From: Bacteroidota bacterium
Lineage (GTDB): Bacteria; Bacteroidota; Bacteroidia; Bacteroidales; GCA-2748055
Length of the DNA stretch: 27,231 nt
Direction of reading: 5' to 3'
Assembly: GCA_024244665.1 (NCBI GenBank)
Contig: JAAEOI010000288.1
Coordinates: forward strand, 1-27,231
Both the position numbers and the translations under genes were made by a program. Each line of letters starts with the position of its first letter. Within the stretch, counting starts at the first letter, position 1. Below are positions 1-8,611 of this stretch, in pieces. The notes beneath the pieces are model-generated. The model was not told the DNA's origin and did not search any database. It worked only from the letters and a program-made list of their open reading frames with translations.

Positions 1-1
1 A

Positions 2-268
2 ATTTTGTTTTATTTGTATAATGTATCAGGCATTGCGCCTGAGAAAATTGATCAGATTATGAAAACAATATCACCGGAATCAAAAGATGTCTTTGAAGAA
101 TACCGTATCAGGCTAATCGAGCAGGGAATCGAGCAGGGAATTGAACAGGGTCTTAAGGAAACCGCGGTGAACATGATTACTAAGGGATACTCTGATGAGC
201 AAATCACTGAGATCACTAACCTAAGCATCAAGCGTATTCAGAGCTTGCGCAAAGAGCGATCTGGTTAA
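2..268 (+). CDS. Rpn / PD-(D/E)XK transposase-like nuclease, C-terminal fragment
   Basis: This is the 3' end of a gene that enters from the left edge; the frame is open at base 2, and the first available TTG at 5 is probably an internal codon. The visible residues form a helical tail with three IEQG repeats (about residues 38-49 counted from that TTG), followed by a segment of the kind 'KGYSDEQITEITNLSIKRI'. That charged Glu-Gln-Gly repeat followed by a short helix-turn-helix-like tail is typical of the C-terminus of Rpn (recombination-promoting nuclease) proteins, also called PD-(D/E)XK nuclease family transposases. The catalytic domain would lie upstream and is not seen. It is the only confident plus-strand gene and converges with the PUL operon, so it is probably unrelated to sugar use. 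The family assignment rests on the tail alone. Confidence 0.6.
   Translation: MLFYLYNVSGIAPEKIDQIMKTISPESKDVFEEYRIRLIEQGIEQGIEQGLKETAVNMITKGYSDEQITEITNLSIKRIQSLRKERSG
116..151 (+). repeat. three tandem 12-bp in-frame repeats
   Basis: Two identical copies of atcgagcaggga (116-127 and 128-139) are followed by a third copy with three changes (140-151). Each unit encodes Ile-Glu-Gln-Gly, so the repeat adds whole helical turns to the tail of the Rpn-like protein. In-frame repeats at this position are common in the family and may expand or contract by slippage. Confidence 0.85.
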
Positions 269-428
269 GCCAATAATCAGTTCATGAACCTTTGACGCTG
301 ACTATCTATGACTTAAAAAAAATTCCCAAGCATAGAGTGACGAAAACAAGCGCCACATACTGAATGACCCGCGTTCAACACATCCAAATCCCTGAAAACC
401 AGACATGCTGCTATTGAATATGAAAGGC

Positions 429-3400
429 TTACTTTATAGGCATTGGCTTATCGTGCACAAAAAACAAAGTTTCCAGCCATGGATTTAAGTTGCCCTCATC
501 ATGGGTAATCCTAACCGGATGATAACCAGTGGGCGCCTTATAATCCTCCAGCTTAACATCAAGCGTCTTTTTCAAATTCCAGTTCAAATCATATACCCCA
601 AGGCTGTCCCCTCCCCAGTACCAGAGATAATGATCAGTAGGTATCACACCATCGACCTTCAATGTTCCGCTTCCCACATGAATCACAGGATTGCGCAGAT
701 CACTGGCGAGTTCAGGTAAAAACCTGATGTCTTCCACGAGGACAGAAGCATCGGTCTTAGCCGGCAGGGCCGCAAAACCCAGCGACACCTTCGTAATATG
801 ATTGTTGCGGTAACGCTTGTAGGCCGGCACCCACATCAAAGATCCGTTTGCCCAGCATGCCTCGGGTGTGGGTATTTCAATATAACGGCGCCCCGTAAAA
901 TCAATCGTAACTGCAAAGTCACGGGTCCCGTTGCCGCTGGTGCGAACCGTCAAAACTGCTCCATTTCCATCGCCGGTAACCATCATACCCAGCCCACGTG
1001 CACCTGTGATATCCGTGCTGACCTTATACCAGGGCAGATTATCGCCGTGAAAATTAATCAGGGCATATGGTTTTGGACTGCTGTTCTGACAGGTGATTCG
1101 TAAACCCTCTCCTTCATTGACAAAGATGGTGCTGCCTGTATTCTCCATTTCCTCTGCCCTGGGAAGAATCCGGAATTTGACCTGATCCGGAACTTCTGTA
1201 TCTGTTTCTGTTTGCTTTTCAATTTGAACGGCCGAAGCACCAAGGAAGCTGTCAAGCATATCGTTAAACGCGCGCTGCTCCTCACTTTCCCCGGAAGCGA
1301 TGTTCTTGCGTTCATAAACGTCACGGGAGAAATCCGTCATGACCCGTATAATAAATTCAGGGCATTGCGCAGAATAGGGATTGTTCAGATCAAGGGCTTC
1401 AGCACCCGGACGAAAATACTGTGCAGGTTTAACCAGACCATGTTCCTGCCCGTATGACCAGGGCCTGTCGCCTTCTCTGCGCTTCATCATACAAAAGGGT
1501 ACAACCACCCTGGAGCCATCCGTATCCCCATCTTCAATCCTGAACAGCTCATCTGCTGAAGGATAGGCTCCCTCCCTGCCGAACAGGCTCTCCCGATTGT
1601 AATACGCCGAGTAAATCCGCTCCTTCTGCGACTCTGAAAGCAAAGGTCCTGTCTCTTCCCAGAGCTTGAGATTCTTAATGTAATGATCCGAAAGGCCATG
1701 CTCCTTAAACTCAAAGAGGGTGAGGTTATGGAATCCCTTATTGGCCTGTAAACGCATATATCCCCACCCGGCAGCTGCATTGGGAGCGATGGCATAACAA
1801 TAATCATAGGGCCCTGATGCCGGCCAGAATTCCTGATGCAAACCTATCATCAGGTCCTGCCGCTTCGGGATGGTCCGGGGACGATCAAATCCCACCAGCT
1901 TTTTAGTAGACTCCAGCTGGAACTCAAACCAGCCCCACTGGGGAAAGCCGCCGGAAGTGAAAGACCAGGTTGGATGGTCAATATTGCTGTAGACTGATCC
2001 AAGAAATTTATGCGGGCCATAAGGAATTACATTGTATACCTCCAATGCGTCAAAATTGCAGTTGTCAATCAGCATGGCGTTCATAAAATCTGAATATCCT
2101 TTTACCCGCTCATTAAAAAGCGCTTTATCCGGATCGGGACAGAAGTTCTGTCCATGGCACATTTTCAGTCCGGATGCTTTGGCCATCTTACTATGATCAG
2201 CAGGCTCAGTACCGAAGCTTCCCCGCTGGCAATCTTGAAAAATCCATACCTCCTGATCGGTATCCACAAGCGATTCATAATTAATGATCTCATGATCAAT
2301 CAAAATGTGCTTAATGGTCATATGACCGGGTGTATGCGAGGGAGGATAGACCATGTCAGCATCAGGCCTGAAATATATCTCATCGGAGCTGCTATCAATT
2401 GGTTTTTCCAGGCTGCCGCTTATCCAGCTTGCAAATTCACGTGAGGCCTCCTTGCCCACATAATTAGCGTTATTCTTTCCAATACCCCAGCTGGTTGTAC
2501 GTACCGTCAGGCCCATACCTTTTGATTTCAGATATCTTGAGTACTCCAGCATATCGGGATGACCCTCTGGAAATATCCTGGGGTTCAAGGAAGAGTTATC
2601 CGAATAATCAGGCCAGTAACCGTCTTTGAACCAGATGTCTTTATGCAGGTACACATGTGTCATTCCCCACCTTTCAGCCTCATCTGCCAGTGGCTTAAGA
2701 TCCTCCGGTTTTTCCGGCAGGATATATACCATTCGATAAGAAGAGAATTTCTCCTGCCAGTCGTGCACCCATTTTCGTGCCCGCTCAACGGTCCAGGGAC
2801 CATCAACCCTGGGATGAGGTAATCCTTCATGAGCCCATATCTGGTAAAACACATCATCGTCATCCACCTCATTTTCAGGAAGCCATAAGGCAAAACCACC
2901 AGGCGGGTTGTTAGAATTGCGGCACCAAATACCCGGCCATCCAATTCCCGAGCTGCCTTCTTTCTTTACCGTATAATCCAGTGGGAAAACTTCGCTCCCG
3001 AAAGGCAAATTAAAATGTAAACTCCTCACTTTCTCCTCGCCCACACAATCCTCTACTTCAATCAGGCGAAAGGTCACATAATCATCCTTCCCTGAAACTG
3101 AAAATGTAAAACGGGGAAGCTGGTCCCGGCCTGCACTCACAAGCAGGATATCATCATCCAACTCCATGTATTTCAAATCCACCGATCGGGTTCCGGTCCG
3201 GTCAAAGTCTTTAAGCGGAACTCCAATTCCTTTCTTGATCAGATCCGCTATGAAAATGGATTCTTCAGCACCTTTTTCGCTTGCCTCAGTGCTTTTGCCT
3301 GTATTCTTCTCCTCAAGGGATACAGCAAAACCATCTGAACTCAGCACAAGCTTAAAACGGTTACTTTCTATAAGAATATCCCCTGCATTAAGCTCTGCAG

Positions 3401-3455
3401 TCAGAACAAGCAAAACCGCAAGCATCAGCAAAGAAACCTTCATAGCTTTCATCAT
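429..3455 (-). CDS. large secreted glycoside-hydrolase-like protein, family not assigned
   Basis: A 1008-residue exported protein that I do not recognise as a named family. Residues 1-25 form a Sec signal peptide (hydrophobic core LLMLAVLLVLTA, cleavage near NAG). Residues about 26-240 look like a beta-sandwich. Residues about 245-580 look like a TIM barrel, with strand-like segments around 'MTHVYLHKDIW' (265-275) and 'KGMGLTVRTTSWG' (312-324), and an acidic cluster 'LIDNCNFDALEVYN' (462-475, with D464, D469 and E472) that could hold catalytic residues. The region after about 770 is again beta-rich, possibly carbohydrate-binding. The barrel spacing loosely recalls clan GH-D or GH101/GH129 enzymes, but no diagnostic motif proves it. 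It is the last gene of the operon, 19 bp after the GH36 gene. Starts at M2 or M5 are also possible. The protein-coding call is firm; the function is inference from context. Confidence 0.85.
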   Translation of the reverse strand: MMKAMKVSLLMLAVLLVLTAELNAGDILIESNRFKLVLSSDGFAVSLEEKNTGKSTEASEKGAEESIFIADLIKKGIGVPLKDFDRTGTRSVDLKYMELDDDILLVSAGRDQLPRFTFSVSGKDDYVTFRLIEVEDCVGEEKVRSLHFNLPFGSEVFPLDYTVKKEGSSGIGWPGIWCRNSNNPPGGFALWLPENEVDDDDVFYQIWAHEGLPHPRVDGPWTVERARKWVHDWQEKFSSYRMVYILPEKPEDLKPLADEAERWGMTHVYLHKDIWFKDGYWPDYSDNSSLNPRIFPEGHPDMLEYSRYLKSKGMGLTVRTTSWGIGKNNANYVGKEASREFASWISGSLEKPIDSSSDEIYFRPDADMVYPPSHTPGHMTIKHILIDHEIINYESLVDTDQEVWIFQDCQRGSFGTEPADHSKMAKASGLKMCHGQNFCPDPDKALFNERVKGYSDFMNAMLIDNCNFDALEVYNVIPYGPHKFLGSVYSNIDHPTWSFTSGGFPQWGWFEFQLESTKKLVGFDRPRTIPKRQDLMIGLHQEFWPASGPYDYCYAIAPNAAAGWGYMRLQANKGFHNLTLFEFKEHGLSDHYIKNLKLWEETGPLLSESQKERIYSAYYNRESLFGREGAYPSADELFRIEDGDTDGSRVVVPFCMMKRREGDRPWSYGQEHGLVKPAQYFRPGAEALDLNNPYSAQCPEFIIRVMTDFSRDVYERKNIASGESEEQRAFNDMLDSFLGASAVQIEKQTETDTEVPDQVKFRILPRAEEMENTGSTIFVNEGEGLRITCQNSSPKPYALINFHGDNLPWYKVSTDITGARGLGMMVTGDGNGAVLTVRTSGNGTRDFAVTIDFTGRRYIEIPTPEACWANGSLMWVPAYKRYRNNHITKVSLGFAALPAKTDASVLVEDIRFLPELASDLRNPVIHVGSGTLKVDGVIPTDHYLWYWGGDSLGVYDLNWNLKKTLDVKLEDYKAPTGYHPVRITHDEGNLNPWLETLFFVHDKPMPIK

Positions 3456-3474
3456 AACAACTCTAAGTGAATAT

Positions 3475-5781
3475 TTACCTCACTCTCAGCAGCACTGCTG
3501 CCTTATCCTGAAGTTCAGAAACATTCAAATCCCACAGGCCATCCTTTCGTTTAACCAGGCTGGCTTTCCCACCCTGCATGGCTGCAATCCTGAGTCCGTC
3601 TTCGGCTGCAAGCACCAGCTTTCCATCACGCAGGGATACCGGTTCCAAAGAAATCCAGATTTCTGCCCTGGCTTTTGTAAATGGCGAGGTATTCATTCGT
3701 TTGATATCTGAAATTTCCATGGTTCCCTGTAAGAGATGCAGGCTGGTAGAAACAACCTGAATCTCGCCGGGCATCACAGGTTTAACGGCCAGCTGCTGAC
3801 ATGCATGAGGCTGCAGGCTTGTGATCTGAATTTTTTCCTTAAACACTCCTTTGTAGGTGTCGGTCCAGAAATCAAACACATGGTATTCAATACCTGATCC
3901 AAGTCCTAATTCTTCCAGGCTTAATTCAATATCGACAGCTTCTTCCTCCCAGTTAAAGACCGAGGTAACCGCATATTTCTCACCATATTGTTCAATGGGC
4001 AAATTCAGAATATTGGGAATGCCAATTCCGGGAGACTTCATATAGTTAACAGGGGCTGCGGCTATTCCATAGGATGGAAGGGCCTGTGCCAGCATCCGTT
4101 CCCGGTCGGCAGGCAATTTGTTTAATGAATCTGAAAACATCACATAACCACCCCCCATGAAATTGGCGGTAAGATGGGTTTGAACTTCTTCATCAGTGAG
4201 CTGACTGCCAATTTTGCGCATGTTCAGGCAGTCCGGATCGTTCACCCACCAGCGCCGGTGAAAAGGAATGTGATGCAAACTTCTCTCACAGCCCCTGATT
4301 ACCGATGGCCAGTTTGGGTTTACATCGGGACCTACACGGCCGGCCTGTGCAATGCCAATACCAGGAGGATAGGGGCTGCCTGCACAGTTGGCAATGAATA
4401 CATCAGGACCAACCGCTTTCCGGATTACCCTGTACATGTTTCGTATCGCCTCAAAAGAGGTGATGCTGCGGTCGTACCGGTTTGGCCCCGGCTCCACATT
4501 AAAATCAAGTTTCAGGTATTTATATCCCCACTCATTACAAACAATATTAAAGATGGAATCCACATGATGCAGCACCTCCGGGTTTGAAATATCAAAGGAA
4601 TGGGTTTTATACCCCCAGTTAATCTGATGATGCCTGGGAGCGCCATTATCCAGAGTATCAACCCACTCCGGATGAATTTTTATGATTTCAGAATTTTCAT
4701 GAGCAATGGATATGGCAATCCATATACCTGGAATAATCCCTCTTTTAGAAACCTCACCTGCCAGGTATTTCATTCCATTGGGAAAGAAAGGCCGGACAGT
4801 GGTCCAGTCGCCCGGAAGGGTAAAATAGCCATCATCCAGTAACATAAGCTGCAAAGGCAACACATCCTTTTTCTCTTCTGCTGTTTTTGCAAAATCCACC
4901 ACCACATCTTCAGTAATATCATTGTCAATAAAGGGGTTGAAACCATACCATGAGCACCAGCCGCCAAAGGATTCACCATCGGAACGGGCATCCACTTCAT
5001 CTCCTGTCACTTTAATCAATTCGTGCATCGATTCCAGGGCAGGTCCGGCTTTAATGTGCAATGCCTCCCCCTTTCCTTTTTCGCCAGGTTCGAGATCAAT
5101 ATCCAATCTCACATCTGCAGAAAGATTCATTCCTGTGTTTGACTTGGTCAGCTCCAACCCTCCCCAGGCGTGTTTTATGGAATAGCCCATAACAACTTCC
5201 TGGTTTGTTTCAGCGTTCCACATTGCCATCTGCGTCATCGCTTTGATTCTGCTTTCTTCATCGCTGAGTGCTTCACCAGCCCATTTAAGGTTATCGGTTC
5301 TTCCATTAAGCACCCTCCACTTCTCCCAGCTTTCACCGGAATGAATTCCCTGGTCTGTTTCAAGCAAACGGATGGCATTCAGTGTAATATTCTCTTTGCT
5401 TTTGTTTTCCACCCATGCATTTATGGTATGCCAATCGTTTCCCGGATAGCTGATCAATTCAAGGGCAAACTCAATTTTTCTTGAAGGATGAGCTAAGATC
5501 CACGTGAGCATTTCTGCTTCACCAAAAGTTGAATGACCTGAATTGATTTTTATACTCTTTGAATCCAGGTCCTTTAAGGCGAACCATTCACCATTGCATT
5601 TAAATGCTGCCGACACATCTGAAAACCAGGGAGAACCGGAGTTTGAATCACTTATCTGGAAGAGTCCCGAATTCTTGTTGACCTGGAAACCATCAATGAA
5701 ATTCTGGGCATTCCCGAGGAACCCAAGAATAATCATTGGAATAATTGTGCAGACCCTTTTAAAATAGTTATAACTCATCAA
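3475..5781 (-). CDS. secreted GH36-like alpha-galactosidase (clan GH-D)
   Basis: 768 residues with an N-terminal signal peptide (about 1-25, cleavage near GNAQ). A beta-sandwich domain fills about 30-265, followed by a TIM barrel opening with GGWCSWYGF (273-281) and LMLLDDGYF (312-320), a pattern typical of clan GH-D alpha-galactosidases and raffinose-synthase-like GH36 proteins. The probable nucleophile is D426 in YLKLDF; the acid/base is probably D486 in GRVGPDV. WWVNDPDCL (511-519) is also characteristic. The C-terminal beta domain ends near 768. The expected role is exo-hydrolysis of terminal alpha-galactosides (or a related alpha-sugar) in the periplasm. The gene sits 24 bp after the GH38 gene and 19 bp before the next one, so it is co-transcribed. 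The clan is confident; the exact sugar specificity is not. Confidence 0.85.
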   Translation of the reverse strand: MMSYNYFKRVCTIIPMIILGFLGNAQNFIDGFQVNKNSGLFQISDSNSGSPWFSDVSAAFKCNGEWFALKDLDSKSIKINSGHSTFGEAEMLTWILAHPSRKIEFALELISYPGNDWHTINAWVENKSKENITLNAIRLLETDQGIHSGESWEKWRVLNGRTDNLKWAGEALSDEESRIKAMTQMAMWNAETNQEVVMGYSIKHAWGGLELTKSNTGMNLSADVRLDIDLEPGEKGKGEALHIKAGPALESMHELIKVTGDEVDARSDGESFGGWCSWYGFNPFIDNDITEDVVVDFAKTAEEKKDVLPLQLMLLDDGYFTLPGDWTTVRPFFPNGMKYLAGEVSKRGIIPGIWIAISIAHENSEIIKIHPEWVDTLDNGAPRHHQINWGYKTHSFDISNPEVLHHVDSIFNIVCNEWGYKYLKLDFNVEPGPNRYDRSITSFEAIRNMYRVIRKAVGPDVFIANCAGSPYPPGIGIAQAGRVGPDVNPNWPSVIRGCERSLHHIPFHRRWWVNDPDCLNMRKIGSQLTDEEVQTHLTANFMGGGYVMFSDSLNKLPADRERMLAQALPSYGIAAAPVNYMKSPGIGIPNILNLPIEQYGEKYAVTSVFNWEEEAVDIELSLEELGLGSGIEYHVFDFWTDTYKGVFKEKIQITSLQPHACQQLAVKPVMPGEIQVVSTSLHLLQGTMEISDIKRMNTSPFTKARAEIWISLEPVSLRDGKLVLAAEDGLRIAAMQGGKASLVKRKDGLWDLNVSELQDKAAVLLRVR

Positions 5782-5805
5782 TAGAAAGTCATTTTTACTC
5801 TAATA

Positions 5806-8469
5806 TTACTTTATATCAAATTTCACAGTCTCTATGGAATGATGGCTCACTTTCAGCTTCAGGGTGTTTCCTGCCCCCTGCAATGGCTGTCCGTCCTCTT
5901 CAATCATATTGGTCCGCTCCACATTTCTGAAAGGCTTGAAGAAAGTGATCTCCCCTTCCGCGTCGATACCCTCGATGTCGTAACAACGTACAATAACCTG
6001 ATCATCGTCGTCGCATTTCTTTACGGTGCTTAACACCAGGTTCCTGCCTTCAACAGTTACCAGGCTTAATGTCTCAGGATTTTCGCCTTTTTCAGAACGG
6101 TTCCCTGCAGCAATAGCCTTTAAGGGCTGGTTCGTCTGGGTGCCCAGCCTGTAACCATTCTTCCAGTCTCCTTTATGCGAATACAGAGAAAAAGAATAGT
6201 GATGATCTCCCGGCTGCAAAAAATAATTACCCAGGCCGTGGCAACTTTTGCGACTGGCCAGTAAAACCGGTTGAAGAATCGTATTGCCTGCCGGATTTGT
6301 TGTGGGATCAATCCAGTCGAATACAGCTACATCAGAGCTGATTGTAATTGCATTATTCCCATCTGAAGCAGAAAACCAATCCTGTACTTCGCGTGGATGC
6401 ACTTCGGCACATGGTGTGTCGTAGATCTGGGTCGGCTTGGAGAATCCGGCAGCTCCTTTCATCTCATCCTTTCCTACCCTTACCACACCCATGGGCACCT
6501 CGTAAGCCACTTCAGAAGTTGTCTGATTTACAGGGAATGCCAATCTGAATTCACGGTAAGGTTCACCATCAAATCCCAGCAATTCCACTTCCACATCAAT
6601 TCTCTTAATGGTTTTATAGAGGACAATCCGCTGCCGGACTTTTACATGCTTAATCTTTCTGGTGAACTGGTATATATCTCTTACAGGTCCTTCCGATACC
6701 AGCGACCAGGGCTGTTTATACTGACTCAATTTTTCAAAGCCCTCCATTGTAGGTTGCTGCACATCCGAAAATTCACCGGCACCATTTCCAACTGATTGCA
6801 TGGTAAATAATTCAGCACCAAGAAATTTATCTGTTTTAAACAACTGAACCGAAAGCTCCTTATCGTATAAAGACTTTAATCCTCCTTCCGAAAACGCTGC
6901 TTTGTAGTACTGATTTTCATAATTTGTTCTTCCTGTTTCCGAGGTCCGGGGCCAGTCAGCCGGATGCCCTTTTTCCAGGTAATAGGTTTTGTAGCCTACA
7001 GAGGGAACATCTTCAGCAACAAACAAGAATGAGATCACCTCATCTCTTTTACCTTCGACCTGGTGTTCATCAATTAACTCATAAGCTATTTCCTTTCCCT
7101 TATCATCCACCAACTTAAACCGGTTATCAGCAAAGCCTTCCACATCGAGAGTGAATCTTACAATATCGCTACGCTTCCATGACAGTGGATTAAAGACCAC
7201 CACCGGGATCCCTTCACGGGAGAATTGGATTCTTGATGCCATATTCTGCATCGACTTCTCAACAATCCCTGAGGCAATATCCCTTGCATCTTCAAAGCTG
7301 GTCCGGAAGGCCCGGTCTGTCAGGTCGCCATGTTTTCCTCCCCAGCCATGATCGGGGTAAATTGCTTTTTCCCAGGCCTTTTCCAGTTTGTCCTGCGGAT
7401 ATTTATTAAATGTACCAAGCTGAAGTGCATCGAAAGTGGCAAATTTTTCGGCAGCCGTTAATAAACGGGATCCTTCGCGTGAAGCTTTAAGTGCTCTGTG
7501 GTGTGAGGGTCCGTGAATATAAAGCCAGACATTGGGTCTCTCTCCCCTGATTTCAGGGAAGAGCTGTTTTCCCTCAAGTACGGCTTCGGCCCATTCATCT
7601 CCGGTAGCATAATTAATGAGTGGCTTTTTCAGTATGCCAGATTTATCGTTCCAATCTCTGAAGAATGTATCAAAGTCGGGAGGAGTAGCAAAATCGAAAG
7701 AATAAACAAAGGGCAGCTCAGGAGCGATGCGATACTGTTTAAAATAATCATTCCAATCAACCAGCATATCCGTAAAAACCGTGGTCAGTCCGTCAATATC
7801 AGATCCAACCTTACTGAGCGGCCAGGCCACTTCGTGGTACTGACCCGGTGAAAAGCAGCTTACATAACTGCCGTCGGGACTGTACCAGCGATAAATACCG
7901 GGTTGGTGGCGGCTGAACTGCATAAAGGGGATACCTGATTTGGAAAGGATCTGGGCCATTTGTATGGCCCTTCCCGGCACATCTTCGTTCCAGTAGGTTT
8001 TAAAATCACAGCCAGGCAAAGTCTTTTTCAGCCATTTCCTCCCAAAATAGGTCTGGCGGATCAGGGACTCTCCATCATACATTGATTCATAGGGCTGCTT
8101 ATAAGTAGCACCCCACTCCAGGCGTCCCTCGCGTGTATATGCTAAGATTTCATCATATGCTTCCGGATGACCTTGAAGGTATTCTCTTAAGCTCATTGCA
8201 TCCTCCACCGAATATTTGAAGTCTGGATTACTCCTTAACCTGTCAAGAACGGGGGTTATCATCATTTCATCCCGGAATTTGATGCATGCACCAATGCTGT
8301 CCATCCATGCGATATCCTGGTGCGATGAAGGAATCACATAAATATGCCCTCCCTTAAAATGGGAATATTCCTTCTTAGATGGTGTATGCCCGGTTGTCTG
8401 AGCGACGAGGATCCCAACGTGAGATAAGAGCACCACAATCAACAATAAAATAGATCTTCTTGTATCCAT
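5806..8469 (-). CDS. secreted GH38 alpha-mannosidase
   Basis: 887 residues with signal peptide 1-24 (LLLIVVLLSHVGILVAQ). The GH38 metal site is visible: HIYVIPSSHQDIAW (42-55) supplies H50 and D52, and YWNEDVPGRAIQMA (159-172) supplies the nucleophile and zinc ligand D163, followed by the usual helix QILSKSGIPF. A later zinc-ligand region lies around IHGPSHHRALKASREG (318-333) or YPDHGWGGKHG (371-381). The C-terminal half is beta-rich, as in GH38. The expected reaction is removal of terminal alpha-linked mannose in the periplasm with Zn. The context after D163 (VPGRA) differs from the common FG-S form, so the protein belongs to a divergent branch and could prefer a substituted mannoside. The start is preceded by about 39 bases from the small upstream ORF. 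Family confident, substrate inferred. Confidence 0.88.
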   Translation of the reverse strand: MDTRRSILLLIVVLLSHVGILVAQTTGHTPSKKEYSHFKGGHIYVIPSSHQDIAWMDSIGACIKFRDEMMITPVLDRLRSNPDFKYSVEDAMSLREYLQGHPEAYDEILAYTREGRLEWGATYKQPYESMYDGESLIRQTYFGRKWLKKTLPGCDFKTYWNEDVPGRAIQMAQILSKSGIPFMQFSRHQPGIYRWYSPDGSYVSCFSPGQYHEVAWPLSKVGSDIDGLTTVFTDMLVDWNDYFKQYRIAPELPFVYSFDFATPPDFDTFFRDWNDKSGILKKPLINYATGDEWAEAVLEGKQLFPEIRGERPNVWLYIHGPSHHRALKASREGSRLLTAAEKFATFDALQLGTFNKYPQDKLEKAWEKAIYPDHGWGGKHGDLTDRAFRTSFEDARDIASGIVEKSMQNMASRIQFSREGIPVVVFNPLSWKRSDIVRFTLDVEGFADNRFKLVDDKGKEIAYELIDEHQVEGKRDEVISFLFVAEDVPSVGYKTYYLEKGHPADWPRTSETGRTNYENQYYKAAFSEGGLKSLYDKELSVQLFKTDKFLGAELFTMQSVGNGAGEFSDVQQPTMEGFEKLSQYKQPWSLVSEGPVRDIYQFTRKIKHVKVRQRIVLYKTIKRIDVEVELLGFDGEPYREFRLAFPVNQTTSEVAYEVPMGVVRVGKDEMKGAAGFSKPTQIYDTPCAEVHPREVQDWFSASDGNNAITISSDVAVFDWIDPTTNPAGNTILQPVLLASRKSCHGLGNYFLQPGDHHYSFSLYSHKGDWKNGYRLGTQTNQPLKAIAAGNRSEKGENPETLSLVTVEGRNLVLSTVKKCDDDDQVIVRCYDIEGIDAEGEITFFKPFRNVERTNMIEEDGQPLQGAGNTLKLKVSHHSIETVKFDIK

Positions 8470-8508
8470 AATGACTAAAATGTTATGCGCCAGTTAATGC
8501 GCTGATTA

Positions 8509-8610
8509 TCAGTAGTTTTGACAAGCAATTGCTGTTCCCATCATCATGGAAAGTGTGACAACAACGATTCCTGCTGATTTTATAAAGGGTGACATATATA
8601 TTTTAAACAT
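8509..8610 (-). CDS. possible 33-residue membrane or lipoprotein-like peptide
   Basis: The 142-bp gap between the sulfatase and the mannosidase holds an ORF starting one base after the sulfatase stop. It begins MFKIYMSPFIKSAG, continues with a hydrophobic run (GIVVVTLSMMMGTAIA) and ends CQNY followed by TGA at 8509-8511. It looks like a lysine-containing signal sequence with a cysteine at a lipobox-like site (AIAC). It could be a real micropeptide, a leader that couples translation of the mannosidase, or the remnant of a lost lipoprotein gene. A second in-frame ATG at 8593-8595 gives 28 residues. No ribosome binding site is clear. Coding status is uncertain. Confidence 0.35.
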   Translation of the reverse strand: MFKIYMSPFIKSAGIVVVTLSMMMGTAIACQNY

Positions 8611-8611
8611 A

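Noticed and set aside
269..428. Possible bidirectional terminator in the gap between the converging Rpn-like gene and the operon end
   Set aside because: There is an A-run near 315-323 but no convincing stem-loop beside it on either strand.
3166..3711. Plus-strand ORF of 181 codons spanning the junction of the first two minus-strand enzyme genes
   Set aside because: It overlaps two well-supported genes antisense and has no domain or export signal of its own; treated as a shadow.
8480..8500. Repeated atgcgc-like words between the small ORF and the mannosidase gene
   Set aside because: The paired stretch is only four bases and self-complementary; too short to call a hairpin or operator.
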